From 43-108 sp001915545 (GTDB taxonomy: Bacteria; Bacteroidota; Bacteroidia; Bacteroidales; Bacteroidaceae): a stretch of 58,595 nucleotides of DNA. Position numbers and translations under genes: made by a program. The stretch spans positions 1-58,595 of the forward strand of contig CABUGV010000023.1 of NCBI GenBank assembly GCA_902491215.1, in the 5' to 3' direction. This document shows positions 27,204 to 35,798 of this stretch, piece by piece. Each line of letters begins with the position of its first letter. Position 1 is the stretch's first letter. The notes beneath the pieces are model-generated. The model was not told the origin of the DNA and did no database searches. It saw nothing but the letters and a program-made list of their open reading frames with translations.

Positions 27204-28406
27204 ATGGCAACGATTAACGTAAAGATTCATCCGATAATTCCGGATGGAAATGTTGGCACCTTGTTTTATCAGGTAGTTCATGAAGGTACTACCAAAGTCA
27301 TCGAAACAGATTACAAACTTTATTTGCACGAATGGAACTCTGAAACGGAGAAACTTAATGTGCATGACGCGGATGCCGAACGTTTTGCATATTTGGCGGC
27401 GTTGGGGAAACGGGTAGAATGCGACATGAGGCGTTTGAGAGGAATAATCATGTCGCTCGATCTGCGCATTATGCCTTATGCAACGGATGATGTAGTCGTG
27501 AATTTTGCCGATTATTGCAGTAGGCGCTCTTTCGGACTTTTCATGAAAGAGCAGATAGGCAGGCTTGAATCGATGAAGCGTATGCGCACCAGCGAAACAT
27601 ATACTGCTGCGTACAGGAGTTTCATGCGCTTCATGGACAACAAAGATGTAGCAATCGATGAGTTTGACGAAAAACTTATGGGAGAATATGAGAATTTTCT
27701 CAAAATGACTGGAACCGGTCTTAATACCGTGTCGTTTTATATGAGAATCATGCGGGCGGTTTATAATAGGGCTGTAGATGAAGGAATTACAGATCAACGC
27801 TATCCGTTCAAGAAGGTATATACGGGTATAGCCCGTACGGTAAAGAGAGCCTTGAGGTTCGATGATATACGACGAATAAAAAATGTGGATCTTTCAAATG
27901 AACCGAATTTGGCATTTGCACGTGATATGTTTATGTTCAGCTTCTATACCCGCGGGATGTCTTTTGTTGATATGTCTTTTCTTAGCAAAAGCAACCTTTC
28001 TGGTGGCGTGCTTTCCTACTGTAGGCGAAAGACCGGGCAGAGGCTTGACATAAAGTGGGAAAAATGTATGCAGGAAATTGTTGAAAGGTATGATGCCTGC
28101 GGACCATATATCCTTCCGATAGTGAGTCCGGACAAGGGCGATGAGCGCTTGCAGTATCGTCAGTGTCAGTGCCGTATAAATGCTTATCTGAAACGTTTGG
28201 GACGAATGATGGGATTCTTGCATCCGCTGACCATGTATGTGGCCCGCCACTCATGGGCGAGTGTTGCAAAAAGCCGTAATGTTCCGCTGTCGATAATAAG
28301 TGAAGGTATGGGGCATGATTCTGATGCAACAACGCGAATTTATCTCGCATCAATAGAAGCATCAAGAATTGACGAAGCCAACAGCTCGATTCTGAATGCT
28401 CTCTGA
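27204..28406 (+). CDS. Tyrosine site-specific recombinase
   Basis: A 400-residue recombinase with an N-terminal arm-binding part (TLFYQVVHEGTTKVIETDYKL in part), a SAM-like core-binding domain (about residues 110-200) and a catalytic domain. Catalytic residues are visible: R250 in FYTRGMSFVDM, the RRKTGQ beta-hairpin lysine, R348 in YVARHSWAS, H371 in GMGHDSDATTRIYL and the nucleophile Y380. The position two before A-R is Y rather than H (Y-V-A-R), which I recall from Bacteroides invertase-type enzymes. It stands alone between the thr operon and mraZ, with no other mobile-element genes, and is far from the tRNA island. Its target is unknown. Confidence 0.9.
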   Translation: MATINVKIHPIIPDGNVGTLFYQVVHEGTTKVIETDYKLYLHEWNSETEKLNVHDADAERFAYLAALGKRVECDMRRLRGIIMSLDLRIMPYATDDVVVNFADYCSRRSFGLFMKEQIGRLESMKRMRTSETYTAAYRSFMRFMDNKDVAIDEFDEKLMGEYENFLKMTGTGLNTVSFYMRIMRAVYNRAVDEGITDQRYPFKKVYTGIARTVKRALRFDDIRRIKNVDLSNEPNLAFARDMFMFSFYTRGMSFVDMSFLSKSNLSGGVLSYCRRKTGQRLDIKWEKCMQEIVERYDACGPYILPIVSPDKGDERLQYRQCQCRINAYLKRLGRMMGFLHPLTMYVARHSWASVAKSRNVPLSIISEGMGHDSDATTRIYLASIEASRIDEANSSILNAL

Positions 28407-28484
28407 TTCATTAAGTGGGTGGGTGTTTTATATAGATTTTGATATTATGATAATGTGCTGTGACATGTATGGAACTGCAGGGGC

Positions 28485-28754
28485 TTGAGGCTGTCGTTCC
28501 GAGCGCTCGAAAAGAAAGTTGTGGGCGCTCGGAATATTTTTTACGAGCGCTTGTGTGCGTTTACAGTGTTTGTTGTGCTCTTCTTGTTGCTGGTACGTGG
28601 AGCTTGTGCAAATTCGTGCTTCCCGAAGCCGTTTATGTCGTTATTCTTCGGTGGATTCGTCTATTTTTATATTTTGACTTACACTTTAATCTGTCTGATA
28701 GAACGTCTTATGCTACAGGCAGATAGACTTATGAACATTGTTGTTGAAAAGTAA
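28485..28754 (+). CDS. Possible small membrane protein (TTG start)
   Basis: An 89-codon frame with two hydrophobic stretches (CAFTVFVVLFLLLV and FMSLFFGGFVYFYILTYTLI) and a polar end. There is no ATG at its N-terminus; TTG codons at 28485 or 28551 are the candidates. The terminator-like hairpin at 28497-28542 lies inside the longer version, which argues for the later start or against the gene. A competing frame from 28460 is also hydrophobic. No family is recognised. The 433-base gap 28407-28839 also contains the mraZ promoter. Confidence 0.35.
   Translation: MRLSFRALEKKVVGARNIFYERLCAFTVFVVLFLLLVRGACANSCFPKPFMSLFFGGFVYFYILTYTLICLIERLMLQADRLMNIVVEK
28497..28542 (+). terminator. Terminator downstream of the recombinase
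   Basis: ttccgagcgc (28497-28506) and gcgctcggaa (28525-28534) are a perfect, GC-rich 10-bp inverted repeat followed by TATTTTTT. Confidence 0.7.
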
Positions 28755-28768
28755 ATTGAAAATAATTG

Positions 28769-28808
28769 TGGTTTTGTGTGGGGAAATGTGGTGGAATATG
28801 TATCTTTG
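28769..28808 (+). promoter_or_regulatory. mraZ promoter with putative MraZ operator
   Basis: TATCTTTG at 28801-28808 is a good -7 box, 32 bases before mraZ. Upstream are three TGGNN pentamers with exact 5-base spacers: TGGTT (28769), TGGGG (28779), TGGTG (28789). MraZ of other bacteria binds TGGGN repeats spaced by 5 bases in its own promoter, so this is a likely autoregulatory operator. It covers the place where a -33 box would be, and no TTTG occurs at the ideal spacing. Confidence 0.6.
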
Positions 28809-28839
28809 AGGCCAAATTATAACGACAGAAGGGAAGATT

Positions 28840-29325
28840 ATGCGTTTCATAGGCGATTATCCGGCTAAGGCAGACTCGAAAGGCCGAGTTTTTCTGCCGG
28901 CTCAATTCCGTAAGGTTATGGAGTCGGAGGGAGAAACGCGCTTGATTCTGCGTCCGGACCTCTTCCAACGCTGTCTGGTCCTTTATCCTGAAAGTTTGTG
29001 GCTGTCAATGCTGGATACACTTCGTTCGCGTTTGAACCGCTGGAACAGCCAGCATCAGAGTTTGTTGAGGCGTTTTGTCGCCGAAGCGGAACTGGTAGAG
29101 CTTGATGGTAATGGACGTTTTCTGATTTCAAAGCGTAAACTTTCTTTTGCCGGCATTGAGTCGGAAGTACGTTTCCTTGCCGTAGACGACCATATTGAGG
29201 TCTGGGATCGTGCAAGATGCGAACAACTTCTTTCCGGAGACGACCTTCTGGGTGCAGATCTGGAACGCGTGATGCAAGGATTGCCGTTTGATGGTCCTGC
29301 ATTGGAACAAAATACTATTAATTAA
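28840..29325 (+). CDS. mraZ: Transcriptional regulator MraZ
   Basis: DNA-binding repressor at the head of division and cell-wall clusters. Two AbrB-like half-domains are visible: MRFIGDYPAKADSKGRVFLPAQFR, split here as MRFIGDYPAKADSKGR plus VFLPAQFR, and DGNGRFLISKRKLSFAGIE. The C-terminus reads FLAVDDHIEVWDR. The length of 161 residues is in the usual range. It is preceded by TGG repeats that fit its operator and followed after 25 bases by rsmH. It is the first gene of the dcw cluster. Confidence 0.95.
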   Translation: MRFIGDYPAKADSKGRVFLPAQFRKVMESEGETRLILRPDLFQRCLVLYPESLWLSMLDTLRSRLNRWNSQHQSLLRRFVAEAELVELDGNGRFLISKRKLSFAGIESEVRFLAVDDHIEVWDRARCEQLLSGDDLLGADLERVMQGLPFDGPALEQNTIN

Positions 29326-29350
29326 TCATTTTACACAAGGCATTTGGGCT

Positions 29351-30265
29351 ATGGATAGCAATCAGACATATCATGTACCGGTGCTTCTGAAGGAAAGCGT
29401 CGATGGACTTAACATCACTCCAGGAGGTATATACGTGGATGTAACTTATGGCGGTGGAGGCCACAGCCGTGAGATACTGTCCCGCCTAAGGAATGTCGGC
29501 GGTCATCTGTACGGCTTTGATCAGGATGAAGATGCTGAGAAAAATGCGGCGGATGACGATAATTTCACTTTTGTCAGAAGTAATTTCAGATACCTCAAGA
29601 ACTTCATGAGGTATTATGGTGTAGAGCAGGTTGACGGTATTCTTGCCGACCTTGGAGTTTCTTCTCATCATTTTGATGATTCAGAACGAGGATTCTCATT
29701 CCGTTTCAACGGAAATCTGGATATGCGCATGAACAGGCGTTCTGGGCTTACAGCTGCTGATGTGGTCAACAACTATGATGAAAAGAGGCTTGCCGATGTG
29801 TTTTATCTGTACGGCGAACTGTCGAATTCCAGAAAGCTTGCATCGGCTCTTGTGCGTGAACGTGCATCGCATCCGGTTGTGCTGATTGAAGATTTCATAA
29901 GAATCATAAAACCGTTTTTCCCGAAAGAGCGCGAAAAGAAAGATTTGGCAAAGGTTTTCCAGGCATTGCGGATAGAAGTCAATCATGAAATGGACGCCTT
30001 GAAGGAAATGCTGAATGCCGCAACATCTATTCTCAAACCCGGAGGACGTCTGGTCGTTATAACATATCATTCTCTTGAAGATAGAATGGTGAAGAATGTG
30101 ATGAAAAGCGGTAACGTTGAAGGCAAGATTGTAAAAGACTTCTTCGGTAAAGTTGAATCACCGTTCAGACTGGTAAACAATAAGGTTATAGTGCCTGATG
30201 CAGAAGAGCAGGAACGCAATCCTCGTTCACGAAGTGCAAAATTAAGAATTGCAGAAAGGAGTTGA
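29351..30265 (+). CDS. rsmH: 16S rRNA (cytosine-1402-N4) methyltransferase
   Basis: SAM-dependent enzyme (MraW) methylating C1402 of 16S rRNA. ATG 29351 gives MDSNQTYHVPVLLKESVDGL; an earlier in-frame start overlapping mraZ is unlikely. The SAM loop is VDVTYGGGGHSREIL. The family motifs ADLGVSSHHFDDSERGFSFR, LDMRMNRR, FQALRIEVNHEM and VVITYHSLEDRMVK are all present. The length of 304 residues is normal. Its stop (TGA, 30263-30265) lies next to the ftsL start. Confidence 0.97.
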   Translation: MDSNQTYHVPVLLKESVDGLNITPGGIYVDVTYGGGGHSREILSRLRNVGGHLYGFDQDEDAEKNAADDDNFTFVRSNFRYLKNFMRYYGVEQVDGILADLGVSSHHFDDSERGFSFRFNGNLDMRMNRRSGLTAADVVNNYDEKRLADVFYLYGELSNSRKLASALVRERASHPVVLIEDFIRIIKPFFPKEREKKDLAKVFQALRIEVNHEMDALKEMLNAATSILKPGGRLVVITYHSLEDRMVKNVMKSGNVEGKIVKDFFGKVESPFRLVNNKVIVPDAEEQERNPRSRSAKLRIAERS

Positions 30266-30266
30266 C

Positions 30267-30791
30267 ATGGAATCTGAAGAGAAAGATGAAAAGATAAACA
30301 ATATTGACACCAATACGCCGGATGGTGCAGTAGGGGGAGATGATGCTCTTATGGCTGGTGATAGCGATGCTGTGGAGTATCAGAAGGATAAGGATGACGC
30401 AATGAAAGCCATTCGCCGTTTTACGGACGAAGACGAAGAAGATGATATGGGTGAAATCTCCATCAAGACGATTTTCGGTGGCGATATTCTTCAGAGCAAA
30501 TTTTTCAAGAGGCAGATTCCTTGGTTCATATTTGTTTTTGCGCTTATGATTTTGTACACGGCAAATAGGTATTCGAGTCAGCAGGATATTATTGAGATTG
30601 ACAACTTGAGAAATAAGTTGCAGGACGTCAAGTACAACGCGTTGACAGAATCGAGCGAATTGCTCAATTTGAGCAGACAATCAAATATAGAAAAGTATCT
30701 GCAGGCTACGCAGGATAGTACACTGGGTGATCCAACTACTCCTCCTTTCTTGATAAAGAATGATGTGGAGGAAGAAAATGAAGAAGAATGA
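30267..30791 (+). CDS. ftsL: FtsL-like cell division protein (Bacteroidetes type)
   Basis: Bitopic membrane protein in the ftsL position, between rsmH and ftsI. ATG 30267 is preceded by a good AAAGGAG ribosome site. The first 75 or so residues are very acidic (DEDEEDDMGEIS) and cytoplasmic. One helix follows (PWFIFVFALMILYTANRYSS) and then a short periplasmic coiled-coil-like segment (EIDNLRNKLQDVKYNALTES). Homologues in this phylum are annotated FtsL-like; similarity to E. coli FtsL is in layout only. It presumably forms a complex with FtsQ and supports FtsI/FtsW. Confidence 0.85.
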   Translation: MESEEKDEKINNIDTNTPDGAVGGDDALMAGDSDAVEYQKDKDDAMKAIRRFTDEDEEDDMGEISIKTIFGGDILQSKFFKRQIPWFIFVFALMILYTANRYSSQQDIIEIDNLRNKLQDVKYNALTESSELLNLSRQSNIEKYLQATQDSTLGDPTTPPFLIKNDVEEENEEE

Positions 30792-30825
30792 CGGCAAAGG
30801 ATAAGATTGATTAAATGTTCAAAAT

Positions 30826-32940
30826 ATGAAATTTGACAAAAAATACATATCGGGGCGTTTTACGGTTGTTCTCATAGTCGTGATGATAGTCTGTCTTTGT
30901 ATATTGGGGCAGACTGTTTACACTATGACTGTGAAGAGGGATTTCTGGAACAAACTGTCGGAAGTTTATGTGGCCGACAGCCTTGTTGAAAAGCCGAACA
31001 GAGGTAATATTCTCTCTGCCGACGGACAGCTTTTGGCCAGCAGCCTGCCTGATTATAAAATATATATGGACTTCGTTGCTGGGGATTCCATCAAAGACTC
31101 TATATTGGTTGAGAAGATGGATTCAATCTGTGAAGGACTGCATGAGATAATCCCTTCATTTACAGCTTCTGAATTCCGCAAACGTCTGGAACACGGTAGG
31201 AAAATCCGCAGCAGATATTATCCTATATATCCGTGGCGCATAACATACATACAGCTTAATGAGGTCAAGAAGCTTCCGCTCTTTAATATGAAGAACAGAA
31301 ACATAAGCGGATTGATTATTGAAGAGCGCAACAACCGCAAAAAACCGTTCGGTTCATTGGCGGCAAGAACTCTTGGTGAGATGTATGGTGCCAAAGATTC
31401 TGCAAGATCAGGTCTGGAACTTGCCTACGATTCCCTTCTGAGAGGTAAGGACGGACGACGTCACAGAAAGAAGGTACGTCAGAAATTTCTTGACATTATG
31501 GACCAGGAGCCTCAGGACGGGTACGATATTGTCACAACAATTGATGTGAACATGCAGGATATATGCGAAAGTGCTCTTGAAGATGAACTTCGCAAGCTGG
31601 AGGCTTCTATGGGTGTAGTTGTGCTTATGGAAGTAAAGACAGGTGATGTCAAAGCCATAGTCAATCTTCAGAGATATGATGACGGCAATTATTACGAGGC
31701 TAGAAACTACGCTTTGGCGTCGCTCATGGAGCCTGGATCTACTTTCAAGACGGCTTCAATTATGGTGGCTTTGGATGACGGCAAAATTACTATAAATGAC
31801 CATGTTGATACAGGATGTGGAGTGTATAATATGCATGGTAGTCTTATGAAAGACCACAACTGGAGCCGAGGCGGATATCAGGTACTTTCTGTTCCGGAGG
31901 TGCTCATGTATTCATCCAACATCGGTGTCAGCAGGCTTATTGACGAAAATTATCACAACGAACCCGAGAAATTTGTTGACGGTCTTTACCGTATAGGTAT
32001 TGGTCAGCATCTCGGACTGCCTTTCGTCGGTATGGCCGATCCTATTATCAGGCGTCCGAACAAGGACAATTGGTCTGCAACAGCATTGCCATGGATGTCG
32101 ATAGGATATGAGACACAGATTCCTCCTATTTCAACGGTTACATTCTACAATGCCATAGCCAACAACGGCAAGATGGTCAAGCCTAGGTTGGTAAAGGCTG
32201 TACAGAAGGACGGTGAAGTTATTGAAGAATTCCCGGTTGAGGTCCTTAAGGAAAAGATATGCAAGGAATCAACCTTGAAGGATATCAGATATATTCTTGA
32301 AAAAGTTGTAAGCGAGGGACTGGGCAAGCGTGCAGGCAATCCTCATTTCAAGGTTTCCGGAAAAACCGGTACTGCACAGGTGTCGCAGGGAAAGGCCGGA
32401 TATAGGAGCGGACGAAGAGAATATCTCGTGAGTTTCTGCGGATATTATCCTTCAGATGATCCTAAATATACATGTATAGTAGCAATCAGAAAATCAGGTC
32501 TTCCTGCTTCCGGAGGAACGATGGCCGGATCTGTTTTTGCAAAAATTGCAGAACGAGTATTTGCCAAGCATGTTACAACAGATATCTCAATGGCACGTGA
32601 TACAAATTCCGTGTTCGTTCCAGATGTTAAAAACGGTGATATAGTAGCGGCCCGACACGTTCTTGAGGAATTGAATGTGCCGTCAAAAGTTGATATGGAT
32701 GGCGGAAATATATGGGGGACAGCCTCTATAGATGGTTCGTCTGTAAATTTCCGTCGTGTCAGTCTTGACGATAAATATATTCCTGACATGAAAGGTATGG
32801 GTGCTCGTGATGCTGTGTATGCATTGGAGAGCCGTGGCGTAAAGGCCAGAATAGTTGGAGTCGGCAAGGTGAAGGAACAGAGTGTTCCTGCCGGAACAAA
32901 AATTTCAACCGGAGAAACCGTTGTACTCCATCTTCATTGA
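30826..32940 (+). CDS. ftsI: Division-specific peptidoglycan transpeptidase (PBP3/FtsI) with PASTA domain
   Basis: Cross-links septal peptidoglycan in the periplasm. An N-terminal membrane anchor (VVLIVVMIVCLCILGQTVY) is followed by the PBP dimerisation domain (EKPNRGNILSADGQLLASSL). The transpeptidase domain has catalytic S305 in EPGSTFKTAS, SSN at 363-365 (YSSNIGVSR) and KTG at 513-515 (VSGKTGTAQVS). The last 60 or so residues form a PASTA domain (PDMKGMGARDAVYALESRG in part). The length of 704 residues fits the Bacteroidetes form. It lies between ftsL and murE. Confidence 0.97.
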   Translation: MKFDKKYISGRFTVVLIVVMIVCLCILGQTVYTMTVKRDFWNKLSEVYVADSLVEKPNRGNILSADGQLLASSLPDYKIYMDFVAGDSIKDSILVEKMDSICEGLHEIIPSFTASEFRKRLEHGRKIRSRYYPIYPWRITYIQLNEVKKLPLFNMKNRNISGLIIEERNNRKKPFGSLAARTLGEMYGAKDSARSGLELAYDSLLRGKDGRRHRKKVRQKFLDIMDQEPQDGYDIVTTIDVNMQDICESALEDELRKLEASMGVVVLMEVKTGDVKAIVNLQRYDDGNYYEARNYALASLMEPGSTFKTASIMVALDDGKITINDHVDTGCGVYNMHGSLMKDHNWSRGGYQVLSVPEVLMYSSNIGVSRLIDENYHNEPEKFVDGLYRIGIGQHLGLPFVGMADPIIRRPNKDNWSATALPWMSIGYETQIPPISTVTFYNAIANNGKMVKPRLVKAVQKDGEVIEEFPVEVLKEKICKESTLKDIRYILEKVVSEGLGKRAGNPHFKVSGKTGTAQVSQGKAGYRSGRREYLVSFCGYYPSDDPKYTCIVAIRKSGLPASGGTMAGSVFAKIAERVFAKHVTTDISMARDTNSVFVPDVKNGDIVAARHVLEELNVPSKVDMDGGNIWGTASIDGSSVNFRRVSLDDKYIPDMKGMGARDAVYALESRGVKARIVGVGKVKEQSVPAGTKISTGETVVLHLH

Positions 32941-32990
32941 TAGTTTATCATACTTATTAAGATTTGCTAGTTGTTTAAAAGTTTTTCAAT

Positions 32991-34439
32991 ATGAAGCTGA
33001 GTGAAATCATAAAGGAAATTGAGGTCCTTGAAGTCAAGGGCTCCACCTCTGTTGAAATAAATGAAGTTGACATCGACTCGCGTAAAGCAGGAGAGGGGCA
33101 TTTGTTTGTTGCCGTTGTCGGCACTGCCGCCGATGGGCATGACTACATACCTGGGGCTGTCAAGGCAGGAGTCTCAGCTGTCATCTGTGAGCGTTTCCCT
33201 GAAACTATGCCCGAGAATGTAACGTTTGTTCGTGTTAAGAACAGCGGTGACATTGTCGGACAGGTTGCTTCTTCATTCTACGGCAATCCGTCGTCTAAGC
33301 TTAAGCTTGTCGGTGTGACAGGTACAAACGGAAAGACTACTACTGCAACTGTACTTTATGAAATGTTCCGCAAGTTCGGATACAAGTGCGGATTGCTTTC
33401 TACTGTTGTCAATTATGTAGACGACAGAGCTATAAAGACAGAGCATACTACTCCTGATCCTATAACTCTCAACAGTCTTTTGGCTGAAATGGTAGATGCA
33501 GGATGCGAGTACGCATTTATGGAAGTAAGTTCTCATTCTATAGTACAGAATCGTATCGGCGGACTTAAGTTTGCCGGAGGTATATTTACAAATATCACCC
33601 GAGACCATCTGGACTACCATAAGACATTTGAGAATTATATAAAGGCAAAAAAGATGTTCTTCGACAACCTGCCTTCTGATGCTTTTGCCATAACAAATGC
33701 TGATGACAAGAATGGAATGATCATGGTTCAGAACACAAAAGCAACTGTGAAAACTTATTCTGTTGTTCGTCCGGCTGATTTCAGAGCAAAGATCATCGAA
33801 TGCCATTTCGAAGGAATGTATCTTGAAATTGACGGCAAGGAAGTTGGTGTGCATTTCATTGGAAAATTCAATGTTTCAAATCTGCTTGCTGTATACGGAA
33901 CTGCTAGAATGCTTGGTAAGAGTGCCGAAGAAATTTTGGTGACAATGAGTACACTGCATCCGGTTTCTGGACGTTTTGAAGCTCTGCGTTCGACTTCTGG
34001 ATATACTGCAATTGTCGATTATGCACATACACCTGATGCTCTGGAAAATGTACTGAATGCAATACATGGTGTGCTTGAAGGCAAAGGACATGTTATCACA
34101 GTTTGCGGTGCTGGAGGAAACCGTGACAAAGGAAAGAGACCTCTTATGGCGCAGGAGGCTGTAAAACAAAGTGATAAGGTAATCATTACGAGCGACAACC
34201 CTAGATTTGAAGAGCCTCAGGCTATAATTGATGATATGCTGGCTGGTCTCGACAAGGAGCAGATGAAGAAGGTTGTCTCGATAGTAGACCGTCGCGAGGC
34301 GATACGTACCGCTTGCATGATGGCACAGAAGGATGATGTCATACTTATTGCTGGAAAAGGTCATGAAGACTATCAGGAAGTCAAAGGTGTGAAGCATCAT
34401 TTTGACGACAAGGAAGTAGTGAGAGAGTTTATGGATTGA
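32991..34439 (+). CDS. murE: UDP-MurNAc-tripeptide synthetase (MurE)
   Basis: Adds the third amino acid, probably meso-diaminopimelate, to UDP-MurNAc-L-Ala-D-Glu. The N-terminal domain has EVDIDSRKAGEGHLFVAV. The ATP loop is VGVTGTNGKTTTATVLYEMF. HTTPDPITLNSLLAEMV, FMEVSSHSIVQNR, FTNITRDHLDYHKTFENY and VDYAHTPDALENVLNAI are standard Mur-ligase blocks. SDNPRFEEPQAIIDDML contains the D-N-P-R motif that selects diaminopimelate. The length of 482 residues is normal. Confidence 0.97.
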   Translation: MKLSEIIKEIEVLEVKGSTSVEINEVDIDSRKAGEGHLFVAVVGTAADGHDYIPGAVKAGVSAVICERFPETMPENVTFVRVKNSGDIVGQVASSFYGNPSSKLKLVGVTGTNGKTTTATVLYEMFRKFGYKCGLLSTVVNYVDDRAIKTEHTTPDPITLNSLLAEMVDAGCEYAFMEVSSHSIVQNRIGGLKFAGGIFTNITRDHLDYHKTFENYIKAKKMFFDNLPSDAFAITNADDKNGMIMVQNTKATVKTYSVVRPADFRAKIIECHFEGMYLEIDGKEVGVHFIGKFNVSNLLAVYGTARMLGKSAEEILVTMSTLHPVSGRFEALRSTSGYTAIVDYAHTPDALENVLNAIHGVLEGKGHVITVCGAGGNRDKGKRPLMAQEAVKQSDKVIITSDNPRFEEPQAIIDDMLAGLDKEQMKKVVSIVDRREAIRTACMMAQKDDVILIAGKGHEDYQEVKGVKHHFDDKEVVREFMD

Positions 34440-34466
34440 TAAGACATAAAATTAATATTCTAAAAG

Positions 34467-35735
34467 ATGTTGTACGCATTGTCGCAGTATCTGGAGCAGA
34501 TACAGTTTCCGGGAGCCCGTATGTTTGCCTACGTTTCTTTCAGATCGTTGGCCTCATTGATATTGGCTTTGTTGATATCTTCTATCGCCGGCAAATACTT
34601 CATTAATTATATGAAGCGCAATCATCATATCGAGTCTGCAAGAGATGAGCAGACAGACCCGTACGGTGTGCTTAAGAAAGGTGTGCCGTCTATGGGAGGT
34701 GTGATTATTGTTGCGGCTGTCGTTATACCTTCACTTCTTTTGGGACGTCTGGACAATATTTATACAATTCTGCTTCTTGTAACCATTCTTTGGTTCGGAC
34801 TGCTGGGCTTTATTGATGATTTGATCAAGCTGCGCGGCAACAAGGACGGAATGAAGCCTATTGTAAAGCTTGCAGGGCAGATTGTGCTTGGATGTGTCAT
34901 CGGTCTTGCTTTGTGGTTGAGTCCGGATGCTGTGGTAAGAGAGAATGTCGTTCAGAAATATTCAGGTTCGGAAGTTGTTTACCACAAGAGCGAAGCCAGA
35001 AAATCGACAGTGACTACTGTTCCTTTCGTCAAGAACAATAACCTGGATTATTATTCGGCATTCAATTTCATAGAGAACGGAACTGTAAGACGTGCATGCG
35101 GATGGGTATTGTTTGTCGTTGTTACGATATTTGTCATAACTGCCGTATCCAACGGAGCAAATCTAAACGACGGAATGGATGGAATGGCGGCAGGCAACTC
35201 GGCAATCATTGGCGTGACGTTAGGTATTTTCGCCTATGTTTCCGGTCATATAGCCATGGCCAGCTATCTTAATGTGATGTATATACCAGGTAGTGAAGAA
35301 GTGATGGTGTTCCTTTGTGGATTTGTAGGGGCGCTCATCGGATTCTTGTGGTACAATGCATATCCAGCAAAGATTTTTATGGGAGATACGGGAAGTCTTT
35401 CTATCGGCGGTGTTATAGCTGTTTCTGCTATCATTATCCACAAGGAACTTCTGTTGCCGATACTTTGCGGTGTTTTCCTCATGGAAAGTCTTTCTGTAAT
35501 ACTTCAGATCAGCTATGCACGTTACGGCAACAAACGCGGTCTGAAGCTCAGAGTTTTCAAGCGTGCACCGTTCCACGACCATTTCAGAGTGCTTCCGTCG
35601 CAGCTTCAGCCTAACTTCAAGTATCTTATTAAGGTTCCTAGAAGCGGATTGCATGAAAATATGATTACTGTAAGATTCTGGATTGCAACTATACTTCTTG
35701 CCGCATTTTGCATTATAACTCTTAAGATAAGGTGA
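34467..35735 (+). CDS. mraY: Phospho-MurNAc-pentapeptide translocase (MraY)
   Basis: Integral membrane enzyme that makes lipid I from undecaprenyl phosphate and UDP-MurNAc-pentapeptide. Conserved pieces are KKGVPSMGGVIIV, the aspartate pair GLLGFIDDLIKLRG, NGANLNDGMDGMAAG, FMGDTGSLSIGG and KRAPFHDHFR. About ten helices are expected. At 422 residues it is longer than the 360-residue E. coli enzyme because of an insertion near residues 150-205, common in Bacteroidetes MraY. Confidence 0.97.
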   Translation: MLYALSQYLEQIQFPGARMFAYVSFRSLASLILALLISSIAGKYFINYMKRNHHIESARDEQTDPYGVLKKGVPSMGGVIIVAAVVIPSLLLGRLDNIYTILLLVTILWFGLLGFIDDLIKLRGNKDGMKPIVKLAGQIVLGCVIGLALWLSPDAVVRENVVQKYSGSEVVYHKSEARKSTVTTVPFVKNNNLDYYSAFNFIENGTVRRACGWVLFVVVTIFVITAVSNGANLNDGMDGMAAGNSAIIGVTLGIFAYVSGHIAMASYLNVMYIPGSEEVMVFLCGFVGALIGFLWYNAYPAKIFMGDTGSLSIGGVIAVSAIIIHKELLLPILCGVFLMESLSVILQISYARYGNKRGLKLRVFKRAPFHDHFRVLPSQLQPNFKYLIKVPRSGLHENMITVRFWIATILLAAFCIITLKIR

Positions 35736-35798
35736 TGACGGCATTGCATTTACAGAATATACGTTTTTTTAACTTTGTATGAAATAAAATCTAACAAT

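Noticed and set aside
27204..28406. This recombinase as the integrase of the tRNA-Phe island
   Set aside because: It lies 20 kb from the island, on the other side of the division cluster, and the island has its own integrase remnant beside attR.
28460..28726. Overlapping hydrophobic frame with GTG start
   Set aside because: It competes with the frame ending at 28754, has a weaker ending (NLSDRTSYATGR) and no ribosome site; kept only as a note.
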